DNA from: DAOQVB01 sp964400865
GTDB taxonomy: Bacteria > Patescibacteriota > Microgenomatia > UBA1400 > PJMF01
Reading direction: 5' to 3'
DNA length: 63,473 bases
NCBI GenBank assembly: GCA_964400865.1
Contig: CAYNWG010000002.1
Coordinates: forward strand, 1 to 63,473
Of the stretch, positions 18,231-26,338 are shown piece by piece. How positions within the stretch are numbered: the first letter of the stretch is position 1; every line of letters begins with the position of its first letter. The notes beneath the pieces are model-generated. The model was not told where the DNA came from. It did not search any database and saw nothing but the letters and a program-made list of their open reading frames with translations. A program made the position numbers and the translations under genes.

Positions 18231-18944
18231 ATGGTTTCAAGCCCTCCCGCACCGTTTTCTGCTCGTTTTGAGGAGAAAATTATCCACAATCAACGATTTG
18301 TTGAATTCCATTTTGAGTTAGAGCAGCCTCATCGAATGCCATTCAGATCAGGTCAGTATGTGTCATTAAAAGTGAATGATGCTGGGGTGAGACGTTCTTA
18401 TTCCATAAGTTCTGTACCAAGCGTTGATCATGGTTTTGAATTCTTAATAGATGTAACTCCTGGGGGAATAGGAACTCAGCTTCTCAACTCGCTGGAATTT
18501 GGGCAAACTGTGCAAGGTATTGGCCCACTTGGTCAATTTGTGTTAAGTGATCAACCAGAATCCGCAGTTGTACTTCTTGCAACTGGTTCTGGAATATCGC
18601 CTTTGAAAAGCATGTTGCTTGACTTGGTAGAACAACGTATCGATCAACGACCCATTACCTTGTATTGGGGAATGAGATATGCCGCTGATTTATTCTGGCT
18701 AGATGATTTTCAGGATATAGTTGAGGCAAATACCAATGTTTCGTTCTATCCAGTCATTTCCCAACCTGAGCCAGAGTGGAATTTGAGCACTGGTCATGTT
18801 ACAGATTTGTTGCAAATTCACCACTTCCCACAAGATGCGGGATACTATATTTGCGGTTCTCAAACGACAGTGCAGAGCATTCAACAATTTTTACTTGCAA
18901 AATCGGTTCAACCCCAGTATATTCACCACGAAAAGTTTTACTAA
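18231..18944 (+). CDS. Ferredoxin-NADP+ reductase-like flavoprotein
   Basis: A 237-aa member of the FNR superfamily with an N-terminal FAD-binding beta-barrel (RSYSISSVPS near residue 62 is the RxYS flavin motif; GGIGTQLLN follows) and a C-terminal NAD(P)-binding domain (LLATGSGISPLKSML near 120; YYICGSQTTVQSIQQFL near 205). It moves electrons between NAD(P)H and an Fe-S partner. The ferredoxin gene starts 5 nt downstream, an obvious partner. TAGTAT at 18219-18224 leaves 6 nt to the ATG, so it is leaderless. Confidence 0.88.
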   Translation: MVSSPPAPFSARFEEKIIHNQRFVEFHFELEQPHRMPFRSGQYVSLKVNDAGVRRSYSISSVPSVDHGFEFLIDVTPGGIGTQLLNSLEFGQTVQGIGPLGQFVLSDQPESAVVLLATGSGISPLKSMLLDLVEQRIDQRPITLYWGMRYAADLFWLDDFQDIVEANTNVSFYPVISQPEPEWNLSTGHVTDLLQIHHFPQDAGYYICGSQTTVQSIQQFLLAKSVQPQYIHHEKFY

Positions 18945-18949
18945 CCACT

Positions 18950-19213
18950 ATGAATCAAGTTAAACCAATTATTGTTCAGAAGCAAATCGGCAAATATCAA
19001 GTTTCGGTGATTAATGATAAATGTATTAGTGCTGCTAGTTGCGTAGCGATTGCACCTGGAGTATTTGATCTCGATGAGGCAGGGATTGCTCGAGTGATTA
19101 GCCAGGATGGCAATGATGACGAAACAAAATTATTGGCAGCGCAAAGCTGTCCCACTTCGGCAATAATCGTAATAGATACAGAATCTGGTGAACAAGTTTG
19201 GCCAGTTGTATAA
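18950..19213 (+). CDS. Three-cysteine ferredoxin
   Basis: An 87-aa single-cluster ferredoxin. The cluster ligands visible are Cys25, Cys31 and Cys67 (in QSCPTSAI). The position that holds the second ligand in [4Fe-4S] ferredoxins is Ala28 (CISAASC), so a [3Fe-4S] or site-differentiated cluster is expected, as in ferredoxins that serve actinobacterial P450s. The motif APGVFDLDEAGIA is typical of that group. The frame is open upstream to 18776 inside the reductase gene, but ATG 18950 gives the family's usual length. Electron partner: the reductase at 18231. Confidence 0.88.
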   Translation: MNQVKPIIVQKQIGKYQVSVINDKCISAASCVAIAPGVFDLDEAGIARVISQDGNDDETKLLAAQSCPTSAIIVIDTESGEQVWPVV

Positions 19214-19226
19214 GCAAAAGTTATTT

Positions 19227-19874
19227 ATGAAAAATCTACCCTTACTCGTAGGTACGCTCGTTGTGAGCATCGCATTAATAGCTGGGATAGCGGTACTATT
19301 TTCTGGTCAGCCAAGTCCAACCACTAACACCCAAGTAGATACTGCCCTTCTATTGGAAGGCGCGCAGAGTACTACTGGCCCAATAGATGCTCCGGTTACA
19401 ATTGTTGAATTTTCTGATTTTCAATGTCCGGCTTGTAAATCTAGTGAACCAATGATTCAGTCTGTACTTCAGCAGTACCCAGATAAAGTTAGACTTGTTT
19501 TTCGCAATTTTCCTTTGGAACAAATTCATCCAAACGCTCGATTGGCAGCACAGGCTGCTCAGGCCGCTCAGACTGAAGGAAAATTCTGGCAGTATGCACA
19601 ACTACTTTTCGAAAAGCAAGAAGCTTGGTCTGATATCAGTTCATATGATCTATTAAAGACCACATTGAGCGAATATGCATCTGAATTAGGTATTGACAGC
19701 GCTTCGTTTCTTGAGAGAATGGAATCAGCGGTTGTTGTCGCAGCAGTTCAGAGAGATGTTGATCTCGCCAAAGAAATCAACATTATGGCAACACCAACCT
19801 TTTTTGTGAATGGAGTACAGACGCCTGCCCCGGAACTGCTCAGTGCAGTAAAAAATGTGTTAGATCAGCAGTAG
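19227..19874 (+). CDS. Membrane-anchored DsbA-like thiol oxidoreductase
   Basis: A 215-aa extracytoplasmic thioredoxin-fold protein of the DsbA/Thioredoxin_4 group. A single N-terminal anchor (residues 5-26), then the active site FQCPACKS with Cys67 and Cys70, and the cis-proline loop MATPTFFVNG near residue 193. It probably introduces or shuffles disulfides in exported proteins; the cysteine-rich surface proteins at 10918 and 12543 are natural clients. The open frame extends to 19188, overlapping the ferredoxin, but ATG 19227 starts just ahead of the anchor. Confidence 0.9.
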   Translation: MKNLPLLVGTLVVSIALIAGIAVLFSGQPSPTTNTQVDTALLLEGAQSTTGPIDAPVTIVEFSDFQCPACKSSEPMIQSVLQQYPDKVRLVFRNFPLEQIHPNARLAAQAAQAAQTEGKFWQYAQLLFEKQEAWSDISSYDLLKTTLSEYASELGIDSASFLERMESAVVVAAVQRDVDLAKEINIMATPTFFVNGVQTPAPELLSAVKNVLDQQ

Positions 19875-19915
19875 CTGAGAACAACACTCGTACTATATAG
19901 TTTAAGGGGTACAGC

Positions 19916-20434
19916 ATGAATAAGTTCGCACCATATATTTTTCCCGCAGTGGTAGTGTTAATAGTATTTTTCTTAGTTTTTCGTTGGTACTCTGATCGAT
20001 CTCGATCGACTCCAGATGTTGGCGAGGGCATTTCGATTGAAAATTTAAGTGAAGAAGAGTTAAAGAATGCTATATCTGGGGTAGGTGATTACAAAACAAT
20101 TCAATTAGATGAGACAGAATCATCTGAGCCAAATGAGGAAACTCTCACTGGCGTAGTTCGTTACGAAATAGAAAATGATAAGGTTAAACTGAGTGTCATC
20201 GCTGAATCAGGAGATCCTTCAGTTGATTATTACGTCTGGATGCAACCAAATGGATCAACGACCCCAAAGCGGGTTTTTATGTTGGTCGCCAATAAAGGTG
20301 GGTTGGTGGGCAGTGGAGCGTTTTCTGCGGATCAATTGCCTCTAGATGTGTTTGTTACTCGAGGTGATTCAATAGATGATCAAATGAAAAATGTGGTACT
20401 CAAGGGACGAGTTGAAACTGACACGGCTAAATAA
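19916..20434 (+). CDS. Single-pass membrane protein, unknown
   Basis: 172 aa, not recognised. One N-terminal transmembrane helix (residues 6-23), an acidic linker, then a beta-rich extracytoplasmic domain of about 100 residues ending in LDVFVTRGDSIDDQMKNVVLKGRV. The start is supported by a purine-rich AAGGGG at 19904-19909 and a TATAGT box at 19896-19901. It may belong to the redox group by position only. Confidence 0.6.
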   Translation: MNKFAPYIFPAVVVLIVFFLVFRWYSDRSRSTPDVGEGISIENLSEEELKNAISGVGDYKTIQLDETESSEPNEETLTGVVRYEIENDKVKLSVIAESGDPSVDYYVWMQPNGSTTPKRVFMLVANKGGLVGSGAFSADQLPLDVFVTRGDSIDDQMKNVVLKGRVETDTAK

Positions 20435-20448
20435 CTCAAGATTAGTCC

Positions 20449-20476
20449 TTGCAGAGTTCCTCAGGTATGGTATAAA
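20449..20476 (+). promoter_or_regulatory. Strong promoter of the 65-aa gene
   Basis: TTGCAG (20449-20454) and an extended -10 TGG-TATAAA (20471-20476) with 16 nt spacing. Transcription should begin near 20483, giving a leader of about 64 nt, one of the longest in the window. Confidence 0.65.
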
Positions 20477-20478
20477 GA

Positions 20479-20512
20479 ATAGAGGGCACTTGAGGTAACC
20501 TCAAGACTCTAT
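20479..20512 (+). promoter_or_regulatory. Structured 5' leader hairpin
   Basis: A nested hairpin: outer ATAGAG/CTCTAT, inner perfect stem CTTGAGG (20489-20495), loop TAA, CCTCAAG (20499-20505). It begins at or just before the predicted transcription start and would cap the mRNA's 5' end, possibly stabilising it. Confidence 0.6.
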
Positions 20513-20546
20513 CGTAGAAAAGTAGTAAATAAAAAGAAGGAGCACT

Positions 20547-20744
20547 ATGGCATTCAGCTACACCAATGCTAAGGGTCAAGTCTATTATCTACACATGAAG
20601 GACGTTACCCTTAAAAACGGTCGAGTACAAAGAATTTACTTTTTTGCACGTGATGTTCGTGATGGTTCACTCGATGCCGTTCCTGCTGGTTACGCAGTGA
20701 TGGAAACCAAAAGAACCAACATGCCAGTACTTAAAAAGGCATAA
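20547..20744 (+). CDS. Small conserved-looking 65-aa protein, unknown
   Basis: A 65-aa basic soluble protein (begins MAFSYTNAKGQVYYLH) with no family that I can name. Its expression signals are unusually complete: full promoter, structured leader, a good Shine-Dalgarno AAGGAG ending 6 nt before ATG, and a strong terminator right after. This suggests an abundant monocistronic product. The alternating strand pattern (FSYTN, VYYLHMK, RVQRIYFFAR) suggests a small beta-sheet protein. Confidence 0.75.
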   Translation: MAFSYTNAKGQVYYLHMKDVTLKNGRVQRIYFFARDVRDGSLDAVPAGYAVMETKRTNMPVLKKA

Positions 20745-20768
20745 TTTTTTAAATTGATTTGAGAATTT

Positions 20769-20801
20769 CCCCCCACTCTTCTTGAAGAGTGGGGGGTTTT
20801 T
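20769..20801 (+). terminator. Intrinsic terminator of the 65-aa gene
   Basis: Perfect 13-bp stem CCCCCCACTCTTC/GAAGAGTGGGGGG (20769-20796) with a TT at the tip, followed by TTTTT. It is the clearest terminator in the window. Confidence 0.95.
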
Positions 20802-20846
20802 GTTTTCTAGAGAAGTACATCCTGTTTACAGGTTACAATACATATA

Positions 20847-21197
20847 ATGAATAATCAGATGTCTCACGAGCAGAGTAAGTTAGAAAAACGAATTTGGAAG
20901 GCACTTCGCCAGGTTTTAGATCCAGAACTAGAAATAGATATTGTTAGTCTAGGACTGATTTATCGCGTTTCAGTTGATCAGACAGTGAGAAATCAGTTTG
21001 CTGTAGAAATTCTCATGACATTGACAACGCCTGGGTGTCCTTTGGCTGATAGTTTTGATGGTTTGGTTCGACAGAGTTTATCAGATATCTCTGAAATTGA
21101 TGTCGAAGAAAATGTGTCAATCATATTGACCTTTGATCCACCTTGGACTCAAGACATGATGACCGACGAGGCTAAAGCCGAGTTGGGAATGATCTAA
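20847..21197 (+). CDS. DUF59/MIP18-family Fe-S assembly protein (SufT/PaaD-like)
   Basis: A 116-aa DUF59 protein, a family that helps mature Fe-S proteins (SufT, PaaD, MIP18). LRQVLDPELEIDIVSLGLIYRV and the TLTTPGCPLADS loop with its conserved cysteine are diagnostic; the C-terminal LTFDPPWTQDMMTDEAKAELG is the usual ending. TACAAT at 20834-20839 leaves 7 nt to the ATG, so it is leaderless. Its last 4 nt overlap the convergent gene at 21194. The role fits the suf genes upstream. Confidence 0.9.
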   Translation: MNNQMSHEQSKLEKRIWKALRQVLDPELEIDIVSLGLIYRVSVDQTVRNQFAVEILMTLTTPGCPLADSFDGLVRQSLSDISEIDVEENVSIILTFDPPWTQDMMTDEAKAELGMI

Positions 21198-21583
21198 AAT
21201 GAGGAGACAGTACGATGGCGGTTTTCTCTGTATGAAACCTCTAAATATCTACAATTTTCAAAACCAGCCCCATGTCCATTTGCCGAGTATCTGGGGTATC
21301 TAATTGTCGACATGCCATGCAATGTGAATACAGTGTCTAGACGCTGGAGAAATTCAGAAACGTTCGAAGATATGTACATACTTGGAACAGCTCGACTTTC
21401 TTCTAAGTATGGTGAATCGACTAATTCATAGTCTACTTGGAGCCCCAATGAGTTGAAAATTGATTGAATAATACTTTCAACATCCGCTCTGAGCGCAGCT
21501 CGGAGTTCAGCCTTATTTGCAAAATGATGTTCCAAATTGGGTCCAGGTCGAACATGCATGGTACCCTCAGAGTGTAATGGCAT
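21194..21583 (-). CDS. Hypothetical 129-aa protein
   Basis: No recognised family. It is predicted to be soluble, with an N-terminal helical half (FANKAELRAALRADVESII) and a mixed C-terminal half ending in a basic tail. It is convergent with and overlaps the DUF59 gene by 4 nt. Support for a real gene is a TAGATT box at 21595-21590 exactly 6 nt before the ATG, the same layout as other genes here. Confidence 0.5.
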   Translation of the reverse strand: MPLHSEGTMHVRPGPNLEHHFANKAELRAALRADVESIIQSIFNSLGLQVDYELVDSPYLEESRAVPSMYISSNVSEFLQRLDTVFTLHGMSTIRYPRYSANGHGAGFENCRYLEVSYRENRHRTVSSF

Positions 21584-21684
21584 AGTATCAATCTAAATCA
21601 AGTCTCGTATTCTACTCTAAAAAATGGAAATTTCCAATTGTTCTATGTAATGAAATGATAGCTGGTGCAGTGTATGATTACATT

Positions 21685-22140
21685 GTGATAATTTATATTG
21701 GTGCGGATCATCGTGGGTTTGGTTTGAAAGAGCGATTAAAGCAGTGGCTAGTAACTCAACACTTGGCCGTAGTAGATTGTGGTAATGTTCGACTTGACCC
21801 AGGAGATGATTTTCCCGTCTTTGCTCACGCGGTCGCCGAGCAGGTAGTGGCCGATGAAGATCATCGGGGCATTTTAATTTGTGGTTCTGGCGCGGGCGTG
21901 GTGATTGCTGCTAACAAAGTACCAGGTGCGAGGTGTTCGGTTGGAATTAACCTGTCCGACATTTACCACGCCCGCGCCCACGACGATCTCAATATACTAG
22001 CCATTGCTAGCAACTTTGTCACCTTTGAAGAAGCTAAACAGCAGGTAGGCATGTTTCTCAATACACCATTTGAAGCAGTGGAGAGACACATGCGTCGCCT
22101 AAAAAGAATTGAAGCCATCGAGCGAACTTACTCGAAGTGA
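21685..22140 (+). CDS. rpiB: Ribose-5-phosphate isomerase B
   Basis: RpiB (151 aa) interconverts ribose-5-phosphate and ribulose-5-phosphate. The N-terminal IYIGADHRGFGLKERL, the active-site ILICGSGAGVVIAANKVPG with Cys66, and HARAHDDLNILAI are family hallmarks. The frame is open to an ATG at 21655, but a TATGAT box at 21673-21678 lies 6 nt before GTG 21685, which also gives the normal family N-terminus. The partner enzyme rpe is encoded 0.8 kb downstream. Confidence 0.93.
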   Translation: MIIYIGADHRGFGLKERLKQWLVTQHLAVVDCGNVRLDPGDDFPVFAHAVAEQVVADEDHRGILICGSGAGVVIAANKVPGARCSVGINLSDIYHARAHDDLNILAIASNFVTFEEAKQQVGMFLNTPFEAVERHMRRLKRIEAIERTYSK

Positions 22141-22179
22141 TGTGTGTGTTGGAGAAAACCCACTTGTTCGTGTAGTGCA

Positions 22180-22271
22180 ACTGGTTTTCACATCCACGCA
22201 ACATACGTTTTCTTTTGATAGTTTACACTAAAGCATAACTCTCTCTGGAGCCATGTTTTAGTGTAAACTAT
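22180..22271 (-). repeat. Intergenic hairpin element, copy 2
   Basis: A 19-bp inverted repeat with one G-U pair (22218-22236 and 22253-22271; arm GTTTACACTAAAGCAT) encloses a 16-nt core with CTCTCTGGAG. Read on the minus strand, it is followed by the flank ATCAAAAG..GTATGTTGCGTGGATG, matching the flank of copy 1 (15731-15816). Relative to that flank the core is in the opposite orientation. The 200-bp gap (22141-22341) contains no gene. Confidence 0.75.
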
Positions 22272-22341
22272 TGCTGTATATGTGAGGAGTGAATTCTAAA
22301 CTAGTCGATTTCGAGAGCAGATCGGCATTGGTTGAAAAAAA

Positions 22342-22779
22342 TTACAGAGTGATACTGTATATCGGGTAAATAATTGAAAAAACCACATACAAAACAAATA
22401 GCATTGTTGCCCCAATTACCAATATGGCATTTTTCATATCCAGTACCTCGTTAGAGAGTATCATTTCGTTTTGTTTATATTTTGACAACTTTTTATTCAG
22501 TTCTTTTACATCAACTTCTTTTGTAAAAAAACGCAATGAGGCAAGAACTGCAGTTAGAGAAAAAATCGTAAAACCATAGGGAAATTGACGAACCACAAGT
22601 GGTTGTAACTGACCCAAATCTTCATACATCGTCATCATCTTGGAAAAAACCGTAAAGTATATAAGCCCAAACGCAATCACAATAAACAGTAACATAATCG
22701 CAATAAGGCGATATTGCTGCTTAACAAAAAATTCGGCGTCTGACTTTTTTATGTATCTACTATACTGAGAAGAGAGCAT
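22342..22779 (-). CDS. Three-helix membrane protein, unknown
   Basis: 145 aa, not recognised. Hydrophobic segments lie near residues 26-46 (LIAIMLLFIVIAFGLIYFTVF), 68-84 and 117-138 (AILVIGATMLFVLYVVFSII), with a lysine-rich cytoplasmic loop between the second and third. An extended -10 TGG-TAAAAT (minus, 22797-22789) stands 9 nt before the ATG. Function unknown. Confidence 0.6.
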   Translation of the reverse strand: MLSSQYSRYIKKSDAEFFVKQQYRLIAIMLLFIVIAFGLIYFTVFSKMMTMYEDLGQLQPLVVRQFPYGFTIFSLTAVLASLRFFTKEVDVKELNKKLSKYKQNEMILSNEVLDMKNAILVIGATMLFVLYVVFSIIYPIYSITL

Positions 22780-22907
22780 TTATTGAATATTTTACCATAG
22801 TATGCTCCCTTTCAGTTTTTCGGGTGTTGTAAGATTAGTTAGATCTGTGTGCGAACTCTATGCATACTGGTTTCTAATAATAGTATTTTGACTGTTACAA
22901 TACTGAT

Positions 22908-23570
22908 GTGAAAATAATTCCCGCAATTTTAACCGATCGGAGATTGGTTGCCGCAAAACAAATTGAGCTAGCAAACAGTGACGATCGTATTGATTTAGTT
23001 CAACTAGATATTATTGACGGATGGTTTGCAGAAAATCTCACATTAACACCAGCGGATTATGCCGAACTAAGTTTTGGGCAATTACAAGCCGATTTTCATT
23101 TGATGACAGAAGAACCTCTGGACTATGTATTTGAACTATTGGAATATCGCGAGCATTTACCTATTCGAGCAGTGATCGCTCAAATTGAGCGGATGTCAAG
23201 CCAACCAACTTTTATTGACCAAGTCAAAAAAACTGGTTGGCTCATTGGTCTATCTTTAGATTTATTTACTCCAGTGGAATCAATTCAACTAGCTGAGTTG
23301 GAAGCAATTGATATTGTTCAACTCATGTCTATAGAAGCCGGATTTCAAGGCCAAGAGTTTGAAATGAGTATAGTAGACAAAATTCATGAACTTGAAGCAG
23401 TTAAAAAAAATAACGGGTATACATTTGAAATTATTGTTGATGGGGGGATCAAGCAGGAGCAAATCCAATTACTAGGAGCAACTGAAGTTTCTGCCGTTAC
23501 CATTGGAAGTGGTTTGTGGCAGGCAGCTGATTTTTCTCAAACTTTGGATACGATTCTCACAACCAGCTAG
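22908..23570 (+). CDS. rpe: Ribulose-phosphate 3-epimerase-like protein
   Basis: A 220-aa TIM barrel of the ribulose-phosphate binding group. IPAILT at the N-terminus, LVQLDIIDGWF (metal-binding Asp), DFHLMTEEP (His) and EIIVDGGI (catalytic Asp strand) follow the Rpe pattern in order, but the match is divergent. GTG start with an extended -10 TGT-TACAAT (22893-22901) ending 6 nt upstream. It would link to rpiB in the non-oxidative pentose phosphate route. Confidence 0.78.
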   Translation: MKIIPAILTDRRLVAAKQIELANSDDRIDLVQLDIIDGWFAENLTLTPADYAELSFGQLQADFHLMTEEPLDYVFELLEYREHLPIRAVIAQIERMSSQPTFIDQVKKTGWLIGLSLDLFTPVESIQLAELEAIDIVQLMSIEAGFQGQEFEMSIVDKIHELEAVKKNNGYTFEIIVDGGIKQEQIQLLGATEVSAVTIGSGLWQAADFSQTLDTILTTS

Positions 23571-23619
23571 TTGCAATGCTCCTGCAAAGTCGGTGAATTT
23601 GTGCTTTAATGAAGGCATA

Positions 23620-24270
23620 ATGCGGTTATCAGTTGCCTTGCCCACCCCCAAAAGTCATTGTGGTATTGGTCGAATTGCGATTTTTGGCAGTGCGGATGTT
23701 GATGAAGAACATCCGCTGTACCATGAAGTCTTTTCGTTGGCTCGTCGCTTAGCGTATCAAGGAATTACAGTGGTAGATGGCGGCGGCCCCGGCGTCATGG
23801 CCGCCGCCACACTTGGAGCCAAAGCCGGCAATGGTAAAACCATTGCCGTCACATTTCAACCAAAGGATATGCCGGAGTTTGAAGGAAGATTTGCTGAGAA
23901 TACAGTTGATATTGAGATCAAAACAGCCAACTATGTTGAGCGAATGTTCGGTTTGATGGATCAAGCTGACGCTTTCATTTGTGTTCAAGGCGGTACTGGT
24001 ACCTTGAGTGAATGGGCAACAGCCTGGTTGATGGCTCATCTCCAATATGGAAATCATAAGCCATTGATACTGTATGGAGCCTTCTGGCATAAACTTCTTA
24101 GAGTGGTCTCAGAATCCTTTTTTATTGGTGAAAAAGAGCAAGAAGTTTACACCATTTGCGAAACGCCAGAGGAAGTATTTGTGGCTTTAACGGAATTTGA
24201 GCATCAATTGGCCACTCGTTGTGGTCTACCGACTCCTGAGATGAATAAAACACAGAGGAAGAAAGATTAA
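23620..24270 (+). CDS. LOG-family protein (Rossmann, PGGxGT-like)
   Basis: A LOG-family (lysine decarboxylase-like) protein of about 216 aa. GRIAIFGSADVD, VVDGGGPGVMAAATLGA and VQGGTGTLSEWATAW are the family's nucleotide-binding and catalytic motifs. Family members cleave nucleoside 5'-monophosphates to base and ribose-5-phosphate, which would feed rpiB and rpe nearby. The frame extends upstream to 23503 inside the previous gene; the ATG at 23620 is preferred because it follows the rpe stop. Confidence 0.85.
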   Translation: MRLSVALPTPKSHCGIGRIAIFGSADVDEEHPLYHEVFSLARRLAYQGITVVDGGGPGVMAAATLGAKAGNGKTIAVTFQPKDMPEFEGRFAENTVDIEIKTANYVERMFGLMDQADAFICVQGGTGTLSEWATAWLMAHLQYGNHKPLILYGAFWHKLLRVVSESFFIGEKEQEVYTICETPEEVFVALTEFEHQLATRCGLPTPEMNKTQRKKD

Positions 24271-24273
24271 GCT

Positions 24274-25191
24274 ATGTGTATGTACGACGTCATTACTGTT
24301 GGTTCATCCATGATTGATTTTTTTATTCAATCGGATGAATTTAGTATGACAAAAAGTTCAGAAGGGGTTTTGCTGTGTCAGCGATATGGCGATAAGATTG
24401 AGGTGGACCATTTTTCTATGTTAACGGGTGGAGGAGGAGGCAACACAGCGGTCGGCTTTGCTCGGGCTGGGTTCCATACTGCCGCAGTGACAGAAACTGG
24501 CAAAGATGTACTCTCCAATCTGATTTTAGACTCCTTTCATCAGGAGAAAGTTGCTACAAATCTAATCATTCAAGAAAAAAAAGAGCAAACGGGTGGATCA
24601 GTGATTCTGATTGGGCAAGACGGCGGGAGAACTGTGATGGTGCATCGTGGTGCTGCCTCACTGCTTGATCCAGTTGATATTCCTCTAGATTCGATTGAGA
24701 AGACAGGTTGGGTGCATCTTTCCAGTATAGCTGGTAGGCAAGCAACACTAGAAGCGATTTTCAAAGCAAGGAAAAACCGAAAAATGTCCTGGAATCCAGG
24801 TAAACAGGAACTGTATTTGCTCGCAGAATCTCAACTTGCATTTAATACTTTACCAATTGAGGTTTTACTTGTGAATGAACAAGAGTGGGCGATGGTTGAT
24901 TTGGTCCAGCCAGCACTTGTGGCTCATATCCCAACCATCGTCGTAACAAATGGCAGTGAGGGGGGTAGAATTATTTCGAAGGGTCGAGAAATACATTTTG
25001 ACAGTCATTCTACTCCGTCGGTGGATGACACAGGGGCTGGCGATGCCTTTGCAGTTGGTTTTGTGTGTGGTTATATTTGGCAAAAATCATTAGAGATATG
25101 TGCAGCGATTGGAGCCAAAAATGCTGCATCGGTTGTTGGGCACATCGGTGCAAAGCCTGGCTTACTTCGTAAAGGAGATTTGTTACACTAA
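24274..25191 (+). CDS. PfkB-family sugar or nucleoside kinase
   Basis: 305-aa ribokinase-fold kinase. GGGGGNTAVGFARAGF near residue 50 is the first PfkB signature and DDTGAGDAFAVGFVCG near 250 the second, with the catalytic Asp in GAGD. The substrate is unknown; the neighbourhood (rpiB, rpe, LOG) suggests ribose or a nucleoside. It begins 3 nt after the LOG gene. ATG 24280 is an alternative start. Confidence 0.9.
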   Translation: MCMYDVITVGSSMIDFFIQSDEFSMTKSSEGVLLCQRYGDKIEVDHFSMLTGGGGGNTAVGFARAGFHTAAVTETGKDVLSNLILDSFHQEKVATNLIIQEKKEQTGGSVILIGQDGGRTVMVHRGAASLLDPVDIPLDSIEKTGWVHLSSIAGRQATLEAIFKARKNRKMSWNPGKQELYLLAESQLAFNTLPIEVLLVNEQEWAMVDLVQPALVAHIPTIVVTNGSEGGRIISKGREIHFDSHSTPSVDDTGAGDAFAVGFVCGYIWQKSLEICAAIGAKNAASVVGHIGAKPGLLRKGDLLH

Positions 25192-25206
25192 GGATATCCT
25201 GTTTAT

Positions 25207-26265
25207 ATGTCAGATTTTCGTCAAATCCTCGATCAAGAAATTGCCTCGCTCAAAGCAAAAATTGAAACCGCAGTGATGCCTGAGGAAATGAGGCTGAAAG
25301 TTCAAAAAGACATAGTTGCGCTAGAACGATCGGTTGAGTTGGGTAGTTATGATGAAAAATATGAAAAAGTCTCTAAATATATTGACTGGGTATTACAAAT
25401 ACCCTGGGAAAAGGAGAGCGAAGATCAACTGGATGTAGCAAAAACAAAAGAGATTTTTGAAAAACATCATTTTGGTATGATGGACGTGAAAGATAGATTT
25501 GTAGAATATGTTTCAGTTTTAAAGTTGCGACAGCAACAATTTGCCGATAGCGATTTTCGCGCACCAGTATTACTTTTAGTTGGCTTAGTGGGAACAGGTA
25601 AAACAACGTTTGCATATTCTCTGGCGGAGGCTTTAGGAAGAACAATTGTGCGTATTCCGTTTGGTGGTATGGGATCGGCCAAAGAATTACGCGGAGAATC
25701 ACGCTTACTTTTGGGTTCAGAGCCAGGCAGAATTATCAAGGGTATTTGTGAAGCTGGTGTGCGAAATCCCGTGATTTTACTCGATGAAATTGATAGAAGT
25801 GCAGAAGAAGCCAATCGGGACATCATGGGTGTTTTGGTAGAGCTGCTTGATCCAGCCCAGAATCATGCCTTTAGAGATACGTTCATTGATTATCCAGTTA
25901 ATTTATCCCATGCCATCTTTTTGGCAACAGCCAATAACACGGGAAATATTGCTACCGCCGTGATGGATCGGTTGGAGAAGATTAGTATGCCAAGTTATAG
26001 TGATGAAGAGAAAACAGTCATTGCTAAAAAATATGTGTTGCCACAATTACTTGAATCCGCTGGTTTAAAACCAGAGCAATTAATTATCGAGGATGCTGTT
26101 TGGCCAGCAGTAGTTCGTCCACTTGGCTATGATATGGGTATTCGGACATTGCAGCGCACCTTGCAAGGCGCGGTGCGCAAAGCAGCACGCATCATCGTCG
26201 AAAAAGGTTATACCGAAGTGGTCATCAACGAGCAGAACCGGAAAATTTTCTTACCGCAGTATTGA
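25207..26265 (+). CDS. Lon-like AAA+ ATPase without the protease domain
   Basis: A 352-aa protein matching only the middle of Lon: the coiled region before the ATPase (VSKYIDWVLQIPWEKESEDQ), then the AAA+ module with Walker A GLVGTGKTT near residue 128, Walker B VILLDEIDR near 195 and the sensor/helical lid ending GIRTLQRTLQGAVRKAARI. The substrate-binding N-domain and the S16 peptidase domain (Ser-Lys dyad) are both missing; the stop codon follows the lid directly. It may act as an unfoldase or chaperone. TATCCT at 25195-25200 leaves 6 nt to the ATG. Confidence 0.88.
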   Translation: MSDFRQILDQEIASLKAKIETAVMPEEMRLKVQKDIVALERSVELGSYDEKYEKVSKYIDWVLQIPWEKESEDQLDVAKTKEIFEKHHFGMMDVKDRFVEYVSVLKLRQQQFADSDFRAPVLLLVGLVGTGKTTFAYSLAEALGRTIVRIPFGGMGSAKELRGESRLLLGSEPGRIIKGICEAGVRNPVILLDEIDRSAEEANRDIMGVLVELLDPAQNHAFRDTFIDYPVNLSHAIFLATANNTGNIATAVMDRLEKISMPSYSDEEKTVIAKKYVLPQLLESAGLKPEQLIIEDAVWPAVVRPLGYDMGIRTLQRTLQGAVRKAARIIVEKGYTEVVINEQNRKIFLPQY

Positions 26266-26338
26266 TGGCGCACCGGTTCAATAATAGCGTGCTAGATCTC
26301 ATTGTTGCAGATAAAGAATAGGCTAGAATAGTGTCAGC

